Shown here in pieces: positions 1 to 8,524 of a stretch of 64,000 nt of DNA. The position numbers were made by a program, and so were the translations under genes. How positions within the stretch are numbered: position 1 is the first letter of the stretch; each line of letters starts with the position of its first letter. Origin of the DNA: Azoarcus sp. KH32C. Its GTDB lineage: Bacteria > Pseudomonadota > Gammaproteobacteria > Burkholderiales > Rhodocyclaceae. The notes beneath the pieces were generated by a model. That model did not search any database, had not been told where the DNA came from, and saw only the letters and a program-made list of their open reading frames with translations. The stretch is from positions 2,108,001 through 2,172,000 of the forward strand of contig NC_020516.1 in the NCBI RefSeq assembly GCF_000349945.1, in the 5' to 3' direction.

Positions 1-552
1 CCATTGCGAAGGCATCGTAATGCCGACGCCTGCATACTTCATCTTGGCGTTCCACAGCACCTCGATGCCGCTCTTCGGCACCGGGAAGGGAATGCCCGGG
101 ACCATCGCCTCGGCGAGGCTCCAGCCGTCGCCGCCGATCTTCGCCGTGGCGGTGTTCTTCTTCGTGTTCTCCTGGACGAAGTCCGGCGCAGAGCAGTAGC
201 GGCGGGTCGGGTAGACGTCGAGCCGGTAGCTCTTCAGCGTCTTCAACAGGGCATGCTGTCCTTCGCTCAGCTTGTCCGCATACTTTTCGGCGTTCGACGC
301 GTCGATCGTGAAGAGCGGCTTGTCGTCGCGATACTTGAAGAACTGAGCGCGCGGTTTGCCGTAGGTCCAGCCGGGGTTGAGGGCGCCGCCGTCCTGCCAT
401 GCCGGAATGGCGTTGTCCTTGCTGGCGGTCTTGTCGCCGCCGAGCGGGGTGAGGTCCTTGCCGAGGTGCTCGGCGTCCTGCGTTGCCGCCGCCAGCGCCA
501 CGCTGGCAAACAAGGCCAGCGATAAGGCGCTCAAACTGAATATCGGTTTCAT
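1..552 (-). CDS. DUF1329 family protein, N-terminal part (cut by window edge)
   Basis: The frame is open from ATG at 552 to the left edge, so only about 184 N-terminal residues are visible. The start follows GGAGACAC and opens a clear Sec signal peptide (MKPIFSLSALSLALFASVALA, cleavage near residue 22). The mature part has features of the DUF1329 / outer-membrane lipoprotein-sorting-like family: a DLTPLGGDK segment, a DASNAEKYADKLSEGQ segment and a YPTRR segment. DUF1329 proteins are periplasmic or envelope proteins, usually found beside DUF1302 and MMPL genes in hydrophobic-substrate catabolic loci; their biochemical role is not settled. It is probably the last visible gene of the amine oxidase/cytochrome c/NTF2-like operon and may continue into further envelope genes outside the window. 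A second, very different DUF1329 protein lies at 24963-26336. Confidence 0.8.
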   Translation of the reverse strand, partial: MKPIFSLSALSLALFASVALAAATQDAEHLGKDLTPLGGDKTASKDNAIPAWQDGGALNPGWTYGKPRAQFFKYRDDKPLFTIDASNAEKYADKLSEGQHALLKTLKSYRLDVYPTRRYCSAPDFVQENTKKNTATAKIGGDGWSLAEAMVPGIPFPVPKSGIEVLWNAKMKYAGVGITMPSQW

Positions 553-623
553 CTTGTGTCTCCTCGCATCGGTGTGCGTCTTTTTCGTTTTGCATCGGAG
601 TGGCACAGGGCCACTCCAATGTC

Positions 624-1073
624 TTACATGCTACCCATCGTGTAGCTCTCAGCAGCAACACGCCAACCAGCCCGAGTCTTTTTCCACACCAACAAGGCTC
701 GCACCTGATAATCCGCCGCCGTCGTGTCGGCAGGATTGCAGTGGAAAGTCGCGAAGGAATAGCCAAGATTGGTAGATGCTTGGCGCGCCGCATCCGGCTC
801 GATTGCGCAGCTACGAGTGTTCTTGAGGATGTCGTTCAATACGGGCATGAGTCCGTCGCGCCCCCGTAAAGCCTGTTTTGCACCTTCGCCAGTCACCACC
901 GCATCGACGGCGTACTGCACCTCGAACCACCGGGCACTGTCACGCGCCTTGATCGCACTCTCGATAGCGCGGTAACGCTCATCCAGTGCCTTCGCGAAGT
1001 CGTCGCCCGATGCGTGAGCGGCGAGCGGCATGCCACACAAAGTAAGCGCCGCAAGTGCCAGTTGTCTCATCAT
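624..1073 (-). CDS. secreted NTF2-like (SnoaL/DUF4440-type) protein
   Basis: I chose ATG at 1073 because it follows GAGGAAA at good spacing and opens a signal peptide (MMRQLALAALTLCGMPLAAHA); a longer in-frame start at 1118 would bury that signal. The mature protein of about 128 residues begins with a helix rich in acidic and basic residues (FAKALDERYRAIESAIKARD) and ends in strands (YQVRALLVWKKTRAGWRVAAE), the pattern of the cone-shaped NTF2-like fold seen in DUF4440/SnoaL proteins. Two Cys residues (in RSCAIEP and FHCNPAD) could form a periplasmic disulfide. It sits between cytochrome c and DUF1329 genes on the same strand, so it is probably co-transcribed. The ligand or reaction cannot be inferred from sequence. 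Confidence 0.65.
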   Translation of the reverse strand: MMRQLALAALTLCGMPLAAHASGDDFAKALDERYRAIESAIKARDSARWFEVQYAVDAVVTGEGAKQALRGRDGLMPVLNDILKNTRSCAIEPDAARQASTNLGYSFATFHCNPADTTAADYQVRALLVWKKTRAGWRVAAESYTMGSM

Positions 1074-1137
1074 GATTACGTTTTCCTCTATGCGATTAGA
1101 CTTTTCTAAAAAATCCACGCGGGCACGCGCGTTGTCA

Positions 1138-1506
1138 TCAATGCAAACTCTTTAAAACATCAATGACTTCCTGCCTGGCCGCAGGATCCTTGAGTCCAGC
1201 GAACGCCATCTTCGTACCTGGCGCGTAGCTCTGCGGCGACTCGAGCCACTGATGCAGAGATTCCTCAGTCCACGAACCACCACGAGCACGCAAGGATTTT
1301 GAGAAGACATAGCCGGACGCCCCCGCGATTGGCTTTCCGAATACGCCGTTAAGGTTCGGGCCGACGGCATGAGGAGCCCCCTTTTCAATCGAATGACAGG
1401 CGAGACACTGTGCAAAGTTGCCAGAGGCGGATTGAGCAAACGCCCCAGGGACCAAAGACGTAGCAAACAGGCCAAGGCTTACCCTAACGATGACATTGAT
1501 ACTCAT
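1138..1506 (-). CDS. periplasmic class I cytochrome c
   Basis: A 122-residue protein with an N-terminal signal peptide (to about residue 24, ending GAFA) and one haem-binding motif CLACH at residues 34-38. The probable axial methionine is Met100 in the PGTKMAF segment, typical of mitochondrial-type cytochrome c. It begins 10 bases after the end of the flavin amine-oxidase gene, which strongly suggests an operon. In Pseudomonas putida S16 the amine-oxidase-fold enzyme NicA2 passes electrons to a neighbouring cytochrome c (CycN) rather than to oxygen. By analogy this cytochrome may be the electron acceptor of the adjacent flavoprotein; that is inference from gene order and enzyme similarity. 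Confidence 0.9.
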   Translation of the reverse strand: MSINVIVRVSLGLFATSLVPGAFAQSASGNFAQCLACHSIEKGAPHAVGPNLNGVFGKPIAGASGYVFSKSLRARGGSWTEESLHQWLESPQSYAPGTKMAFAGLKDPAARQEVIDVLKSLH

Positions 1507-1516
1507 GAGATAGTCC

Positions 1517-2986
1517 TTATGCTTTCTGGCGCATCGTGGATGACACAGCCTGTGCGACCTCTAGCCCTGTTTCGATCGCGCCATCGATAAACCCTCGCCA
1601 CCCTGCAGCAATGTCGGAACCGGCAAAGAACACCCGTCCTTGATGCGCGCGTAAATCCTGCATATACCGACTGAATTGGTTCGGTTTATAAGTACACCAA
1701 GTGCCAAGCGAATACGGGTCGAGGTGCCAGTCGTAGGACAAGACATCGGTCACGGTGACTTGAGGCAAAAACTTACGAACCAGGGGTTCGACAGACTTCG
1801 GGTTGTGCACATCGAAGCTTTGCCCCCCAGGCCTACCGAACGCGATGAGCGTTCCGCCGTCCTTGCCATGGTTGTCACTGAAGAGCAGATTCAGTGGCTC
1901 CGACTCGGGCGCGTACATCATCACGGACCCGAGCTCGCCCTTGACCTTGATGTAGACCTTGTGGCCAGCGCCAGCATGACGCTCGCGCGCCATCGCCTGT
2001 TTGCCCGGCAAAAGGGCCGGTTTGAAGTCAATCGCGCCCAACGTATTGACGGGCAAGGCCATAATGGCGTACGACGCTTCGATGCGCTCACCTGATTCCG
2101 TGACGAGAACAACGCCGGAATCGGTCTGCTTGATCTCGGATACCACGGTAGACAAACGCACCTCAAAACCACCGTCAGCGACCATCCGATTGATCAGGCT
2201 AGCCGTCCCCTCTTTGAATTTGTAACGTACGCACGCGTCGAAGAGCCGCACAACATCCCTGTCCGCGAGCGCCCACCAGCGCAACATTTCCGTGAAGGCA
2301 CCCTCTCCCGGACGATTGTTACAATTCGCCGCCATCAGCGCGGCAAGGAGATCGCGCTGAACTGGAGGAAGATTCAACTGTTGAATCCGATCAGCCATCG
2401 AAAGATGATCGAGCTTCGCACCTTCCTCTGACAGGAACGGTAGGTACGGACGCGGAAATGCCTTTTCGGATCCCTCGTGGAAACGATTGCTCGCTTCGAT
2501 GAGCAGTCTTGTGCTTTCCTCGATTGGGATTTCCTGCACCTTCCCATCCGACAGCCACATGACTCGCTCCGGAGCGGCAGCTCCTGGCGTTTCTTCAAGC
2601 TCCATCCCATAGCGCATGATCTCCGACCACACATGGGGCTGAGACCAATGCACCCAGGTACCGCCCAATTCGACCTTCTTGTCGCCGAAACGCGAGTAGA
2701 ACGTGCGACCGCCAAGCCGATTGCGGGCCTCGAGCAGCAGGACCTTCGCACCTTTATGGGCGAGTTCCCGGGCGGCAGTCACCCCTGCAAATCCGCCACC
2801 GACCACCACGACATCGGGCTTGCCCTTGCGTACCGTCTTGTTCGCGGCTCCCGCATCGACCGAAAGCAGGGAGCCTGCGGCCGTGGCACTAGCCAACCTA
2901 AGGAAATCGCGTCGCGAAGCGGCTGGGGAATTGGATGGCTCGGCTGAGAGGACAGCCGACGAACCATCGTGAGATGGCTTTTGCAT
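1517..2986 (-). CDS. Tat-exported flavin amine oxidase/dehydrogenase, NicA2-like
   Basis: A 489-residue flavoprotein. Residues 25-50 hold a twin-arginine signal (SRRDFLRLASATAAG), so the folded FAD enzyme is probably periplasmic. The FAD-binding Rossmann motif VVGGGFAGVTAAREL follows at about residue 60, then LLEARNRLGGRT, typical of the monoamine oxidase family. The C-terminal FAD motif is around GRVFFAGSDIAAGWRGFIDGA. From memory, the segments LGGTWVHWSQPHVW and AFPRPYLP closely match nicotine oxidoreductase NicA2 and pseudooxynicotine amine oxidase, so an alkylated cyclic or secondary amine is a plausible substrate class. The linked cytochrome c gene suggests dehydrogenase rather than oxidase behaviour. 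The 181-base gap upstream (2987-3167) should hold the operon promoter; the AraC gene ends at its far side. Confidence 0.85.
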   Translation of the reverse strand: MQKPSHDGSSAVLSAEPSNSPAASRRDFLRLASATAAGSLLSVDAGAANKTVRKGKPDVVVVGGGFAGVTAARELAHKGAKVLLLEARNRLGGRTFYSRFGDKKVELGGTWVHWSQPHVWSEIMRYGMELEETPGAAAPERVMWLSDGKVQEIPIEESTRLLIEASNRFHEGSEKAFPRPYLPFLSEEGAKLDHLSMADRIQQLNLPPVQRDLLAALMAANCNNRPGEGAFTEMLRWWALADRDVVRLFDACVRYKFKEGTASLINRMVADGGFEVRLSTVVSEIKQTDSGVVLVTESGERIEASYAIMALPVNTLGAIDFKPALLPGKQAMARERHAGAGHKVYIKVKGELGSVMMYAPESEPLNLLFSDNHGKDGGTLIAFGRPGGQSFDVHNPKSVEPLVRKFLPQVTVTDVLSYDWHLDPYSLGTWCTYKPNQFSRYMQDLRAHQGRVFFAGSDIAAGWRGFIDGAIETGLEVAQAVSSTMRQKA

Positions 2987-3167
2987 AGTTTCTGGTCTCC
3001 TCCGAGGGCGCCGTCAGCCGGAATGGCGACGGACCCATCGTTTGTCTTGCTCGTACCGGTGGTTCGAGTCGTAGGGAAGAGACTAGCGAGTATGCGTGTG
3101 CAGCCGGTATCCGCAATCAGCACAAAATACGTGCTGCAGTGCGGCAATCCAGGTTTGAGAAATGGTC

Positions 3168-4214
3168 TTAGTGATCGAGTAGCCGCGCTACGGCCGAAGT
3201 ACCTCCAACCGCTTTCCCACGTGTCTCGGAGGGCAACTCGCCGAACAGGCCGCGGTAGTACTCCGCGAATCGCGGCATATGCCAGAATCCCCACCTGGCC
3301 GCGATGCTCGCGATGGATTCGGCGGGTGCGAACGCAAGGCGACGGATTTCGCGCCGAACCGCGTTCAGGCGAACGTTCCGGAGGAAATGGACAGCGCCCA
3401 TGCCAGTGAGATCTTCGAATGCATACTGCAGAGAGCGCCGCGAGATCCGAAATAGCCGACAGATGTCGGCAATATTCAGCGGATCGTCAGGGTGATTGAG
3501 CGCATGCTCGCGGACCGTGCGGACGATCCAGGCCTTGGCGCTCGGATGAAGGCTCCATGGGGATCGCTTCGCGTTCAGATCGAGAGCTTCGACAACCAGC
3601 GACAACACGCAATCACGCATCGCCCTCCGGCTAGCCTCGATCTGCAACAGTTTCGGATGCAGTTCCACGGCGCGGAAAATTTCTGCGAGGGCGCGGCGCA
3701 ACTTTGCGGCATGTAGCGGTTGCTGCCGCACCCTAGGTTGTCCGGACATCCTTTCAGCGACCTGCGGTGCTTCCACCGCCGCGAATTCCATCAGCAGCGT
3801 CTCAGCGACCGTCGCCGAAACCATGTCCATTCTGCCCCGACAATAGATCTCGAACTCCTTCCCGCCCGGCAGGAAGGACATGGCGCCATCGTCGAGCGGA
3901 ACGCCACAATAGATTCCTGCCCCTCCGGAAGCCACGGGAAGGCCGAGTGAAACCATGCCCTCAAGGTTACTACCCACGGTCCACACTGCCTGACTTCCCA
4001 CTTCCCAAAGGATCTCCAGGCGCTCATCGATCCAGATCTCGCGAATCCCCCCCTCGAAGCAGCCAGGCGTGAGTTGTTCGTACACCGCATCCCACGCATC
4101 CAGCCCGCTGCCGAATTCGGAGAGGTCATCGACGCGAGCAACGCGTACAACCCCGTGACTCACGCGTTCATCGTTCAGGGCGCTTAAGGTAGATAAGGGA
4201 TCTCGGACATCCAC
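3168..4214 (-). CDS. AraC-family transcriptional regulator
   Basis: The C-terminal third carries two helix-turn-helix motifs of the AraC/XylS type (LNIADICRLFRISRRSLQYAFED and ESIASIAARWGFWHMPRFAEYYRGLFGELPSE). The N-terminal two thirds resemble the ligand-sensing region of the EutR-like AraC group. The frame is open up to a TTG at 4352, which would make an unusually long 394-residue protein. I prefer GTG at 4214 (348 residues), which follows TTGGAG; GTG at 4163 is also possible. Oriented toward the amine-oxidase operon and ending 181 bases from it, it is the likely local activator of that operon. The effector is unknown. Confidence 0.8.
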   Translation of the reverse strand: MDVRDPLSTLSALNDERVSHGVVRVARVDDLSEFGSGLDAWDAVYEQLTPGCFEGGIREIWIDERLEILWEVGSQAVWTVGSNLEGMVSLGLPVASGGAGIYCGVPLDDGAMSFLPGGKEFEIYCRGRMDMVSATVAETLLMEFAAVEAPQVAERMSGQPRVRQQPLHAAKLRRALAEIFRAVELHPKLLQIEASRRAMRDCVLSLVVEALDLNAKRSPWSLHPSAKAWIVRTVREHALNHPDDPLNIADICRLFRISRRSLQYAFEDLTGMGAVHFLRNVRLNAVRREIRRLAFAPAESIASIAARWGFWHMPRFAEYYRGLFGELPSETRGKAVGGTSAVARLLDH

Positions 4215-4466
4215 CGGGCGAGGCTCCAAGAGAAACTGCAGAAAGACAGAAAGAAAGTATTGAGGCCGGGCGGCTCCGCAATCCTTACGCAGTGCGAAGC
4301 GATCCGCCGGGTGGTCGATCGCTCCCGCTATACCTGCCCTCGCAATCGGCAAACAAAGTGCCGTCCCGACGCTACGTATTAGCCTTTCTTGATCATACGC
4401 GCTCTAAGGCACCGGGGCAGCCGTGCGCAACAGACTCTGGAACACGCCGCCGGAGGGCACACTTCC

Positions 4467-5570
4467 TCACGCGAGGTAACGTGCTACCTCCGACTCGTTC
4501 CACGATACGCCGGTACCAGGGGCGTCGGATACAATGGCCGAGCCATTCTCGAATCGCAAGGGTTCCCGCAGGATGCGGTCGGCAAGACCCATCCGCTCCA
4601 GCCAGTGCGCTGTTGGCGTCACCGCCAGCAGGTGCGCACTGATCTCCTGGAAGATGTGGCTCGACATGGGCAGGCCTCGCAGTTCTGCCAGCGCCGCCGC
4701 CTTCAGCCAACCAGTCACACCGCCGATCTTCATCACGTCCGGCATGACCAGGTCACACGCATTGGCGTCGAGTGCCCGCTGCATTTCTCCCACCCCGCAC
4801 CAGTTCTCGCCCATTTGCACGGGCATGCCCGCTGCGGCGCGAATGCGCGCGTGGCCGGCGTAGTCCTCCTGTAGTGTCGGCTCTTCCACCCACGCGAGCC
4901 CGTAAGGCTGCAACGCACGGATGCGGTGCATCGCTTCGGGCACGGACAGAGACTGGTTGTAGTCCACCATCAACGCGACGTCGTCGCCGATCCGACGCCG
5001 GATCAGCTCCACGATGCGGCAATCCTCGGCAAGGTCGCGGTAGCCGATCTTGATTTTGATCGCCCGGAATCCCGCCTCCATCGCGCGACCGGCACGCAGA
5101 AGCCCGATCTCCTCTCCATCCATGCTATGGCTGTCGTAGGCGGGGACCGGCTTCACGCGCCCGCCGAGCAATGCGGCCAATGGGAGTTCATGCAACTTGG
5201 CGAGTGCGTCCCAGGCCGCCATGTCCAGACCGGCGCAGGCCATCGTGACGAGGCCGGTGCGACCGAGTAGCCGCAGGCGGCGCGCGAACAGGGTGTCGAA
5301 CTCCACGGGCGCGAGTGGCTGACCGACGAGTTCGTCGCCGAGCGACTGCACCAGCCTCCGCGTGCTTTCAAGTGCGAGGGGGGTGTAGGTGAAGACATAC
5401 GCATGTCCTGTGGTCCCGTTGTCGAGGTGCAGATCGATCAGCACCAGGGGGGAAGTGGCAACGACGCCGACGCTCGTGCGCACGGGGTATTCCAGGGGCA
5501 CATTCACGCCGCGCGCGACCACGCGGTCCACCCTGGCTGCTACTTGAAGTGACGCAAGTTCCACCATCAT
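4467..5570 (-). CDS. mdlA: mandelate racemase
   Basis: A 367-residue enolase-superfamily enzyme. Every active-site residue of P. putida mandelate racemase is present at a constant offset of +8: Lys172 and Lys174 (KIKIGY), Asp203 and Asn205 (VDYNQSL), Glu229 (WVEEPTLQ), Glu255 (QMGENW), Asp278, His305 (PMSSHIFQE) and Glu325 (AHWLER). The K-x-K plus Asp/His dyad and the terminal glutamate are diagnostic for 1,1-proton transfer on mandelate, so the assignment is stronger than a generic superfamily call. It interconverts (R)- and (S)-mandelate. The start overlaps the stop of mdlB by four bases and follows AAGGAGAC; a second ATG lies one codon later. It is the last gene of the iorA-iorB-mdlB-mdlA set. 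Confidence 0.93.
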   Translation of the reverse strand: MMVELASLQVAARVDRVVARGVNVPLEYPVRTSVGVVATSPLVLIDLHLDNGTTGHAYVFTYTPLALESTRRLVQSLGDELVGQPLAPVEFDTLFARRLRLLGRTGLVTMACAGLDMAAWDALAKLHELPLAALLGGRVKPVPAYDSHSMDGEEIGLLRAGRAMEAGFRAIKIKIGYRDLAEDCRIVELIRRRIGDDVALMVDYNQSLSVPEAMHRIRALQPYGLAWVEEPTLQEDYAGHARIRAAAGMPVQMGENWCGVGEMQRALDANACDLVMPDVMKIGGVTGWLKAAALAELRGLPMSSHIFQEISAHLLAVTPTAHWLERMGLADRILREPLRFENGSAIVSDAPGTGVSWNESEVARYLA

Positions 5571-6751
5571 GTCTCCTTTGCATTGTTCGGACGCGACAAT
5601 CCCGCGTCACACCAATAGTCATCCGCCCGAACCAGGCAGCCCCGATCCAGCCCCTCAACCCGGCTCGCACCCGACAGGATCATCGCCCGCTCGAGTTCCG
5701 TACCGATCAGGTCCAGTACGGTGCTCGCGCCCGCTTCGCCGCCATTGGCCAATCCGTACAACAGGGGCCGTCCGAGAAAGACCGCGCGGGCCCCCATCGC
5801 CAGGGCTTTGGCGACGTCGAGACCGCTGCGAAAGCCACTGTCGACGAAAACCGGAATGCGCCCTTCGACCGCATCGAGCACCCGCGTCAGCGCCCCGATG
5901 GTCGATGCCGCGCCGTCGAGCTGTCGGCCACCGTGGTTGGAGACGATCAGCCCGTCAATCCCGCGTGCGACGGCTTCCCGTGCATCCTCCGGATGCAAGA
6001 TGCCTTTCAACACCAACGGGCCGTCCCACAGCCGTCTTAGCCAGCCGAGGCTGTCCCATGAAAGACTGCGATCCATCTCGCGGCTCAGGAGCGCCGCTTG
6101 TAGGGCCAACGTATCTTCACCTTTGCGCTCCGCGAGATTGACGAATGCCGGCATACCGCTGCGCAGGAAGCGCCACAGCCAGCGCGGATGAACGGCCAGG
6201 TCTGCGAGCGTGGCCGGAGTGGGCCGGAAAGGCAGGCGGAAGCCATTGCGCACGTCGCGCTCGCGATAGCCGCTGACGGGCACATCGACTGTTAGCACCA
6301 GGGCGCCATAACCGGCCGCCTTGGCCCTGCGGACCATCTGCTCGGCGATGCTGCGCTCACGCATGACGTAGAGCTGCATCCAGTTCAAGGTGCGGTGCGG
6401 CTCGGCGACCTTCTCCAGTCGCTCATTCGATGCCGTCGAGAGCACGAAGGGGATGCCCGCTCGAGCCGCAGCGCGCGCGAGCATACAGTCGCCGCCCGGG
6501 CGGCTGAGTCCGTTGAAGCCCATCGGCGCGACGCCCAAAGGTCGGCGCCACGTTTCGCCGAAGACTTCGATGCTGGTGTCGAGTGTGGCTGTGTCGCGCA
6601 GAACGCGCGGCAGCAGCGCCAGGCGGGACAGGTCGTCGGCGTTGCGGCGAAGGCAGTCGTTACGTTCGGCCGCGCCGTCCACGTAATCGAAGACGAAACG
6701 GGGCAGCGCCCGGCGCGCGGCGCGTCGGTGATCGTCAACATTCAGCTTCAT
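5567..6751 (-). CDS. mdlB: (S)-mandelate dehydrogenase, FMN-dependent
   Basis: A 394-residue protein of the FMN-dependent alpha-hydroxyacid dehydrogenase/oxidase family (glycolate oxidase fold). Visible active-site residues are Tyr128 (QLYVM), Asp156, Arg163 or Arg165 (GYRERD), Lys249 (VLKGI) and the catalytic base His273 within SNHGGRQLDGA. The segments PFVLSTASNE and GYRERDVRNGF match mandelate dehydrogenase better than lactate dehydrogenase LldD. MdlB is a membrane-associated enzyme that oxidises (S)-mandelate to benzoylformate and passes electrons to quinone; the segment around residues 185-205 (HPRWLWRFLRSGMPAFV) is where the membrane-binding loop lies in the family. It overlaps mdlA by four bases. 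No benzoylformate decarboxylase (mdlC) is visible in the window. Confidence 0.9.
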   Translation of the reverse strand: MKLNVDDHRRAARRALPRFVFDYVDGAAERNDCLRRNADDLSRLALLPRVLRDTATLDTSIEVFGETWRRPLGVAPMGFNGLSRPGGDCMLARAAARAGIPFVLSTASNERLEKVAEPHRTLNWMQLYVMRERSIAEQMVRRAKAAGYGALVLTVDVPVSGYRERDVRNGFRLPFRPTPATLADLAVHPRWLWRFLRSGMPAFVNLAERKGEDTLALQAALLSREMDRSLSWDSLGWLRRLWDGPLVLKGILHPEDAREAVARGIDGLIVSNHGGRQLDGAASTIGALTRVLDAVEGRIPVFVDSGFRSGLDVAKALAMGARAVFLGRPLLYGLANGGEAGASTVLDLIGTELERAMILSGASRVEGLDRGCLVRADDYWCDAGLSRPNNAKET

Positions 6752-6777
6752 CTGGTTTTCCCGGGGCGATGGTTGAT

Positions 6778-6797
6778 CCGCCGGACGAATCCGGCGG
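6778..6797 (-). promoter_or_regulatory. stable hairpin upstream of mdlB
   Basis: A perfect 8-bp inverted repeat (CCGCCGGA / TCCGGCGG) that, read on the coding (minus) strand, encloses a TTCG tetraloop. It lies 27 bases before the mdlB start in the 261-base gap between iorB and mdlB. No T-run follows, so it is not a classical terminator. It could be an RNA stability or processing element between the two halves of the operon, or an operator. The rest of the gap (6798-7012) holds no convincing gene. Confidence 0.5.
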
Positions 6798-7012
6798 TGC
6801 GCTTCATGCGATCAATGAGGCAGTCACAGCGACAGCACCGGGAAGGCACACAGGATGATGATCTCGCCACATCGACTGCCACAAACGGCATTACATCGGA
6901 ATGGACCTTGACCAGCGGAATGTCGCGTGCGATCCAGATTGAATGCTTATGCATTTGTGCTGCCCGTGCCGCTTCTGCTACTGAACCTGCATATATGACT
7001 TCAGATCTATCA

Positions 7013-8524
7013 TCACGAAACCGGGGCCTCCGCATGGCGGCGGACGATGCGCACGGGCGTTGCCGCCGGTCGCGGCTCGGGTATGCCGAGCGCGCGAGCG
7101 AGCGCGCGGCCTTCGGGATCGGCCAGTGCTGCACCGCGAGCCTGTGCAACACGTCCGGCGAGTCGTTCCGGATCGCTCGAGTCGTGCTCCGCCTGTTCCA
7201 GGATCAACTGCATTGAGCGTTGCCCCCGCGTCGCGGTGTCGCCATAGCCCTTGATCAGGCGACCACAGCGCGCGAGTTCCAACGCCAGGGACGGGGTCTG
7301 CGGCAATGCCCGCTCTACCGCGCTCAACCAGCGTTCGATCAGCCGCTGCTCCTGGGCGAAGCGAAGGCTTCGGGGGCGCAGGGGTTTGAGGCAGCGCAGC
7401 AGCGCCAAAAGCGAGAAGCCGGACACGGTATCGGTGCGAAGGCGCAAGCGCAGCCCGGCGGCGAGGCGGGAATGCCCCAGGGTGCGCTCCAACGCGCGCG
7501 CCAGACGCGCGGGCAGCACCGCACAGATTTCCTCCAGCCGAGGTTTCAGGAATTCGGTGACACGCACAGGTTCTCCCGAGCGCGCGCCGACTTCGGTTCG
7601 GAATCGATTGATGCGGGAACGGCGTGTCTTGAGCTCCGCAACGCGCACGATATCCTCGTAGGTCATCCACGTGGCGAGGTGGCGGGCTGCTTCGGCGCCC
7701 ACTTCGTCGGCATCCCCCCCCTTGCGGCAGAGGGCACGCAAGCGTCTCAGGTATAGGGCCGCGTAGTCCGCATCCTGGTAATCGAGCACCTGTGAATACC
7801 CTTCGGCAGCCACCCTGCGCACCGCGGGGGGCAGGTCGCTCACCGGGGCGAGGTCGGCCGCGGTACGCAGCGGCTCGTGGGCCGGTGCGGCCGCCGCCAT
7901 GCGGGCGTGCGCGCGGCTGAATCCCGCCTCGAAGCCGCGCAAGCTGGCCTCGACCGCCTTGCCGGAGCGCCGGATGGCGGCCTCGCACGCGTCGCGTGGA
8001 AACGGCAGGCAGCCGGAGCCGACCATCGCACCGAATAACACGGTGTTGATGATGGTGCCCTGCTGCCAGGCGATTTCACGCATGTCGAAGGCGATCAGCT
8101 CGCGCGCCAGACGACGTGCGGCATCGAAGACGTGCGAGGGGTCGTAGCGCTCGTCGCCCATGCCGATCTTCTCCGACACCGCGAATTCGCGATGCGTGGA
8201 AAACACCAGCACCGTCCGGGCAGGGTCGGAATAGCCGCTCTGCATCACGCGTCCGGCCTCAATCAGCTCGGAGGCCGCGACGATGTCGACGTCGCCGGGT
8301 CCCGGCGTGAGCGACAGCACTGGAACCTGGCCGCCAAGCGCCTTGCGCGCCACCGGGAAGACCTCGAGGTAGTAGTTCGTGGCGCCGGTACGCTGGGCGA
8401 CACCCGGCACGGAGGTGCTCTGCACCGGAAAGTCGAGTTCCGTGGCAACGTCGATGATCCAGTCGGCGAGCACGCCGCCGCCTTCGCCACCCAGGGCCGC
8501 GATGAGGATGGATACGGGTTTCAT
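7013..8524 (-). CDS. iorB: indolepyruvate-type ferredoxin oxidoreductase, beta subunit
   Basis: A 503-residue protein. Residues 1-200 form the pyruvate-ferredoxin-oxidoreductase gamma-type domain, starting ILIAALGGEGGGVLADWI and containing SVPGVAQRTGATNYY. The rest is the long helical, Arg-rich extension (DUF6537-like) found in bacterial IorB but absent from the about 200-residue archaeal form. It pairs with IorA to decarboxylate an aryl-2-oxoacid oxidatively to the acyl-CoA, reducing ferredoxin. Its start overlaps the iorA stop (ATGA), a sign of translational coupling and equal stoichiometry. The usual substrates are indolepyruvate and phenylpyruvate. The downstream mandelate genes suggest benzoylformate (phenylglyoxylate) as an additional or main substrate here. 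Confidence 0.88.
   Translation of the reverse strand: MKPVSILIAALGGEGGGVLADWIIDVATELDFPVQSTSVPGVAQRTGATNYYLEVFPVARKALGGQVPVLSLTPGPGDVDIVAASELIEAGRVMQSGYSDPARTVLVFSTHREFAVSEKIGMGDERYDPSHVFDAARRLARELIAFDMREIAWQQGTIINTVLFGAMVGSGCLPFPRDACEAAIRRSGKAVEASLRGFEAGFSRAHARMAAAAPAHEPLRTAADLAPVSDLPPAVRRVAAEGYSQVLDYQDADYAALYLRRLRALCRKGGDADEVGAEAARHLATWMTYEDIVRVAELKTRRSRINRFRTEVGARSGEPVRVTEFLKPRLEEICAVLPARLARALERTLGHSRLAAGLRLRLRTDTVSGFSLLALLRCLKPLRPRSLRFAQEQRLIERWLSAVERALPQTPSLALELARCGRLIKGYGDTATRGQRSMQLILEQAEHDSSDPERLAGRVAQARGAALADPEGRALARALGIPEPRPAATPVRIVRRHAEAPVS

Noticed and set aside
6748..7152. 134-codon minus-strand frame across the iorB-mdlB gap
   Set aside because: It overlaps the end of iorB in another frame, has no ribosome binding site and resembles no family I know.
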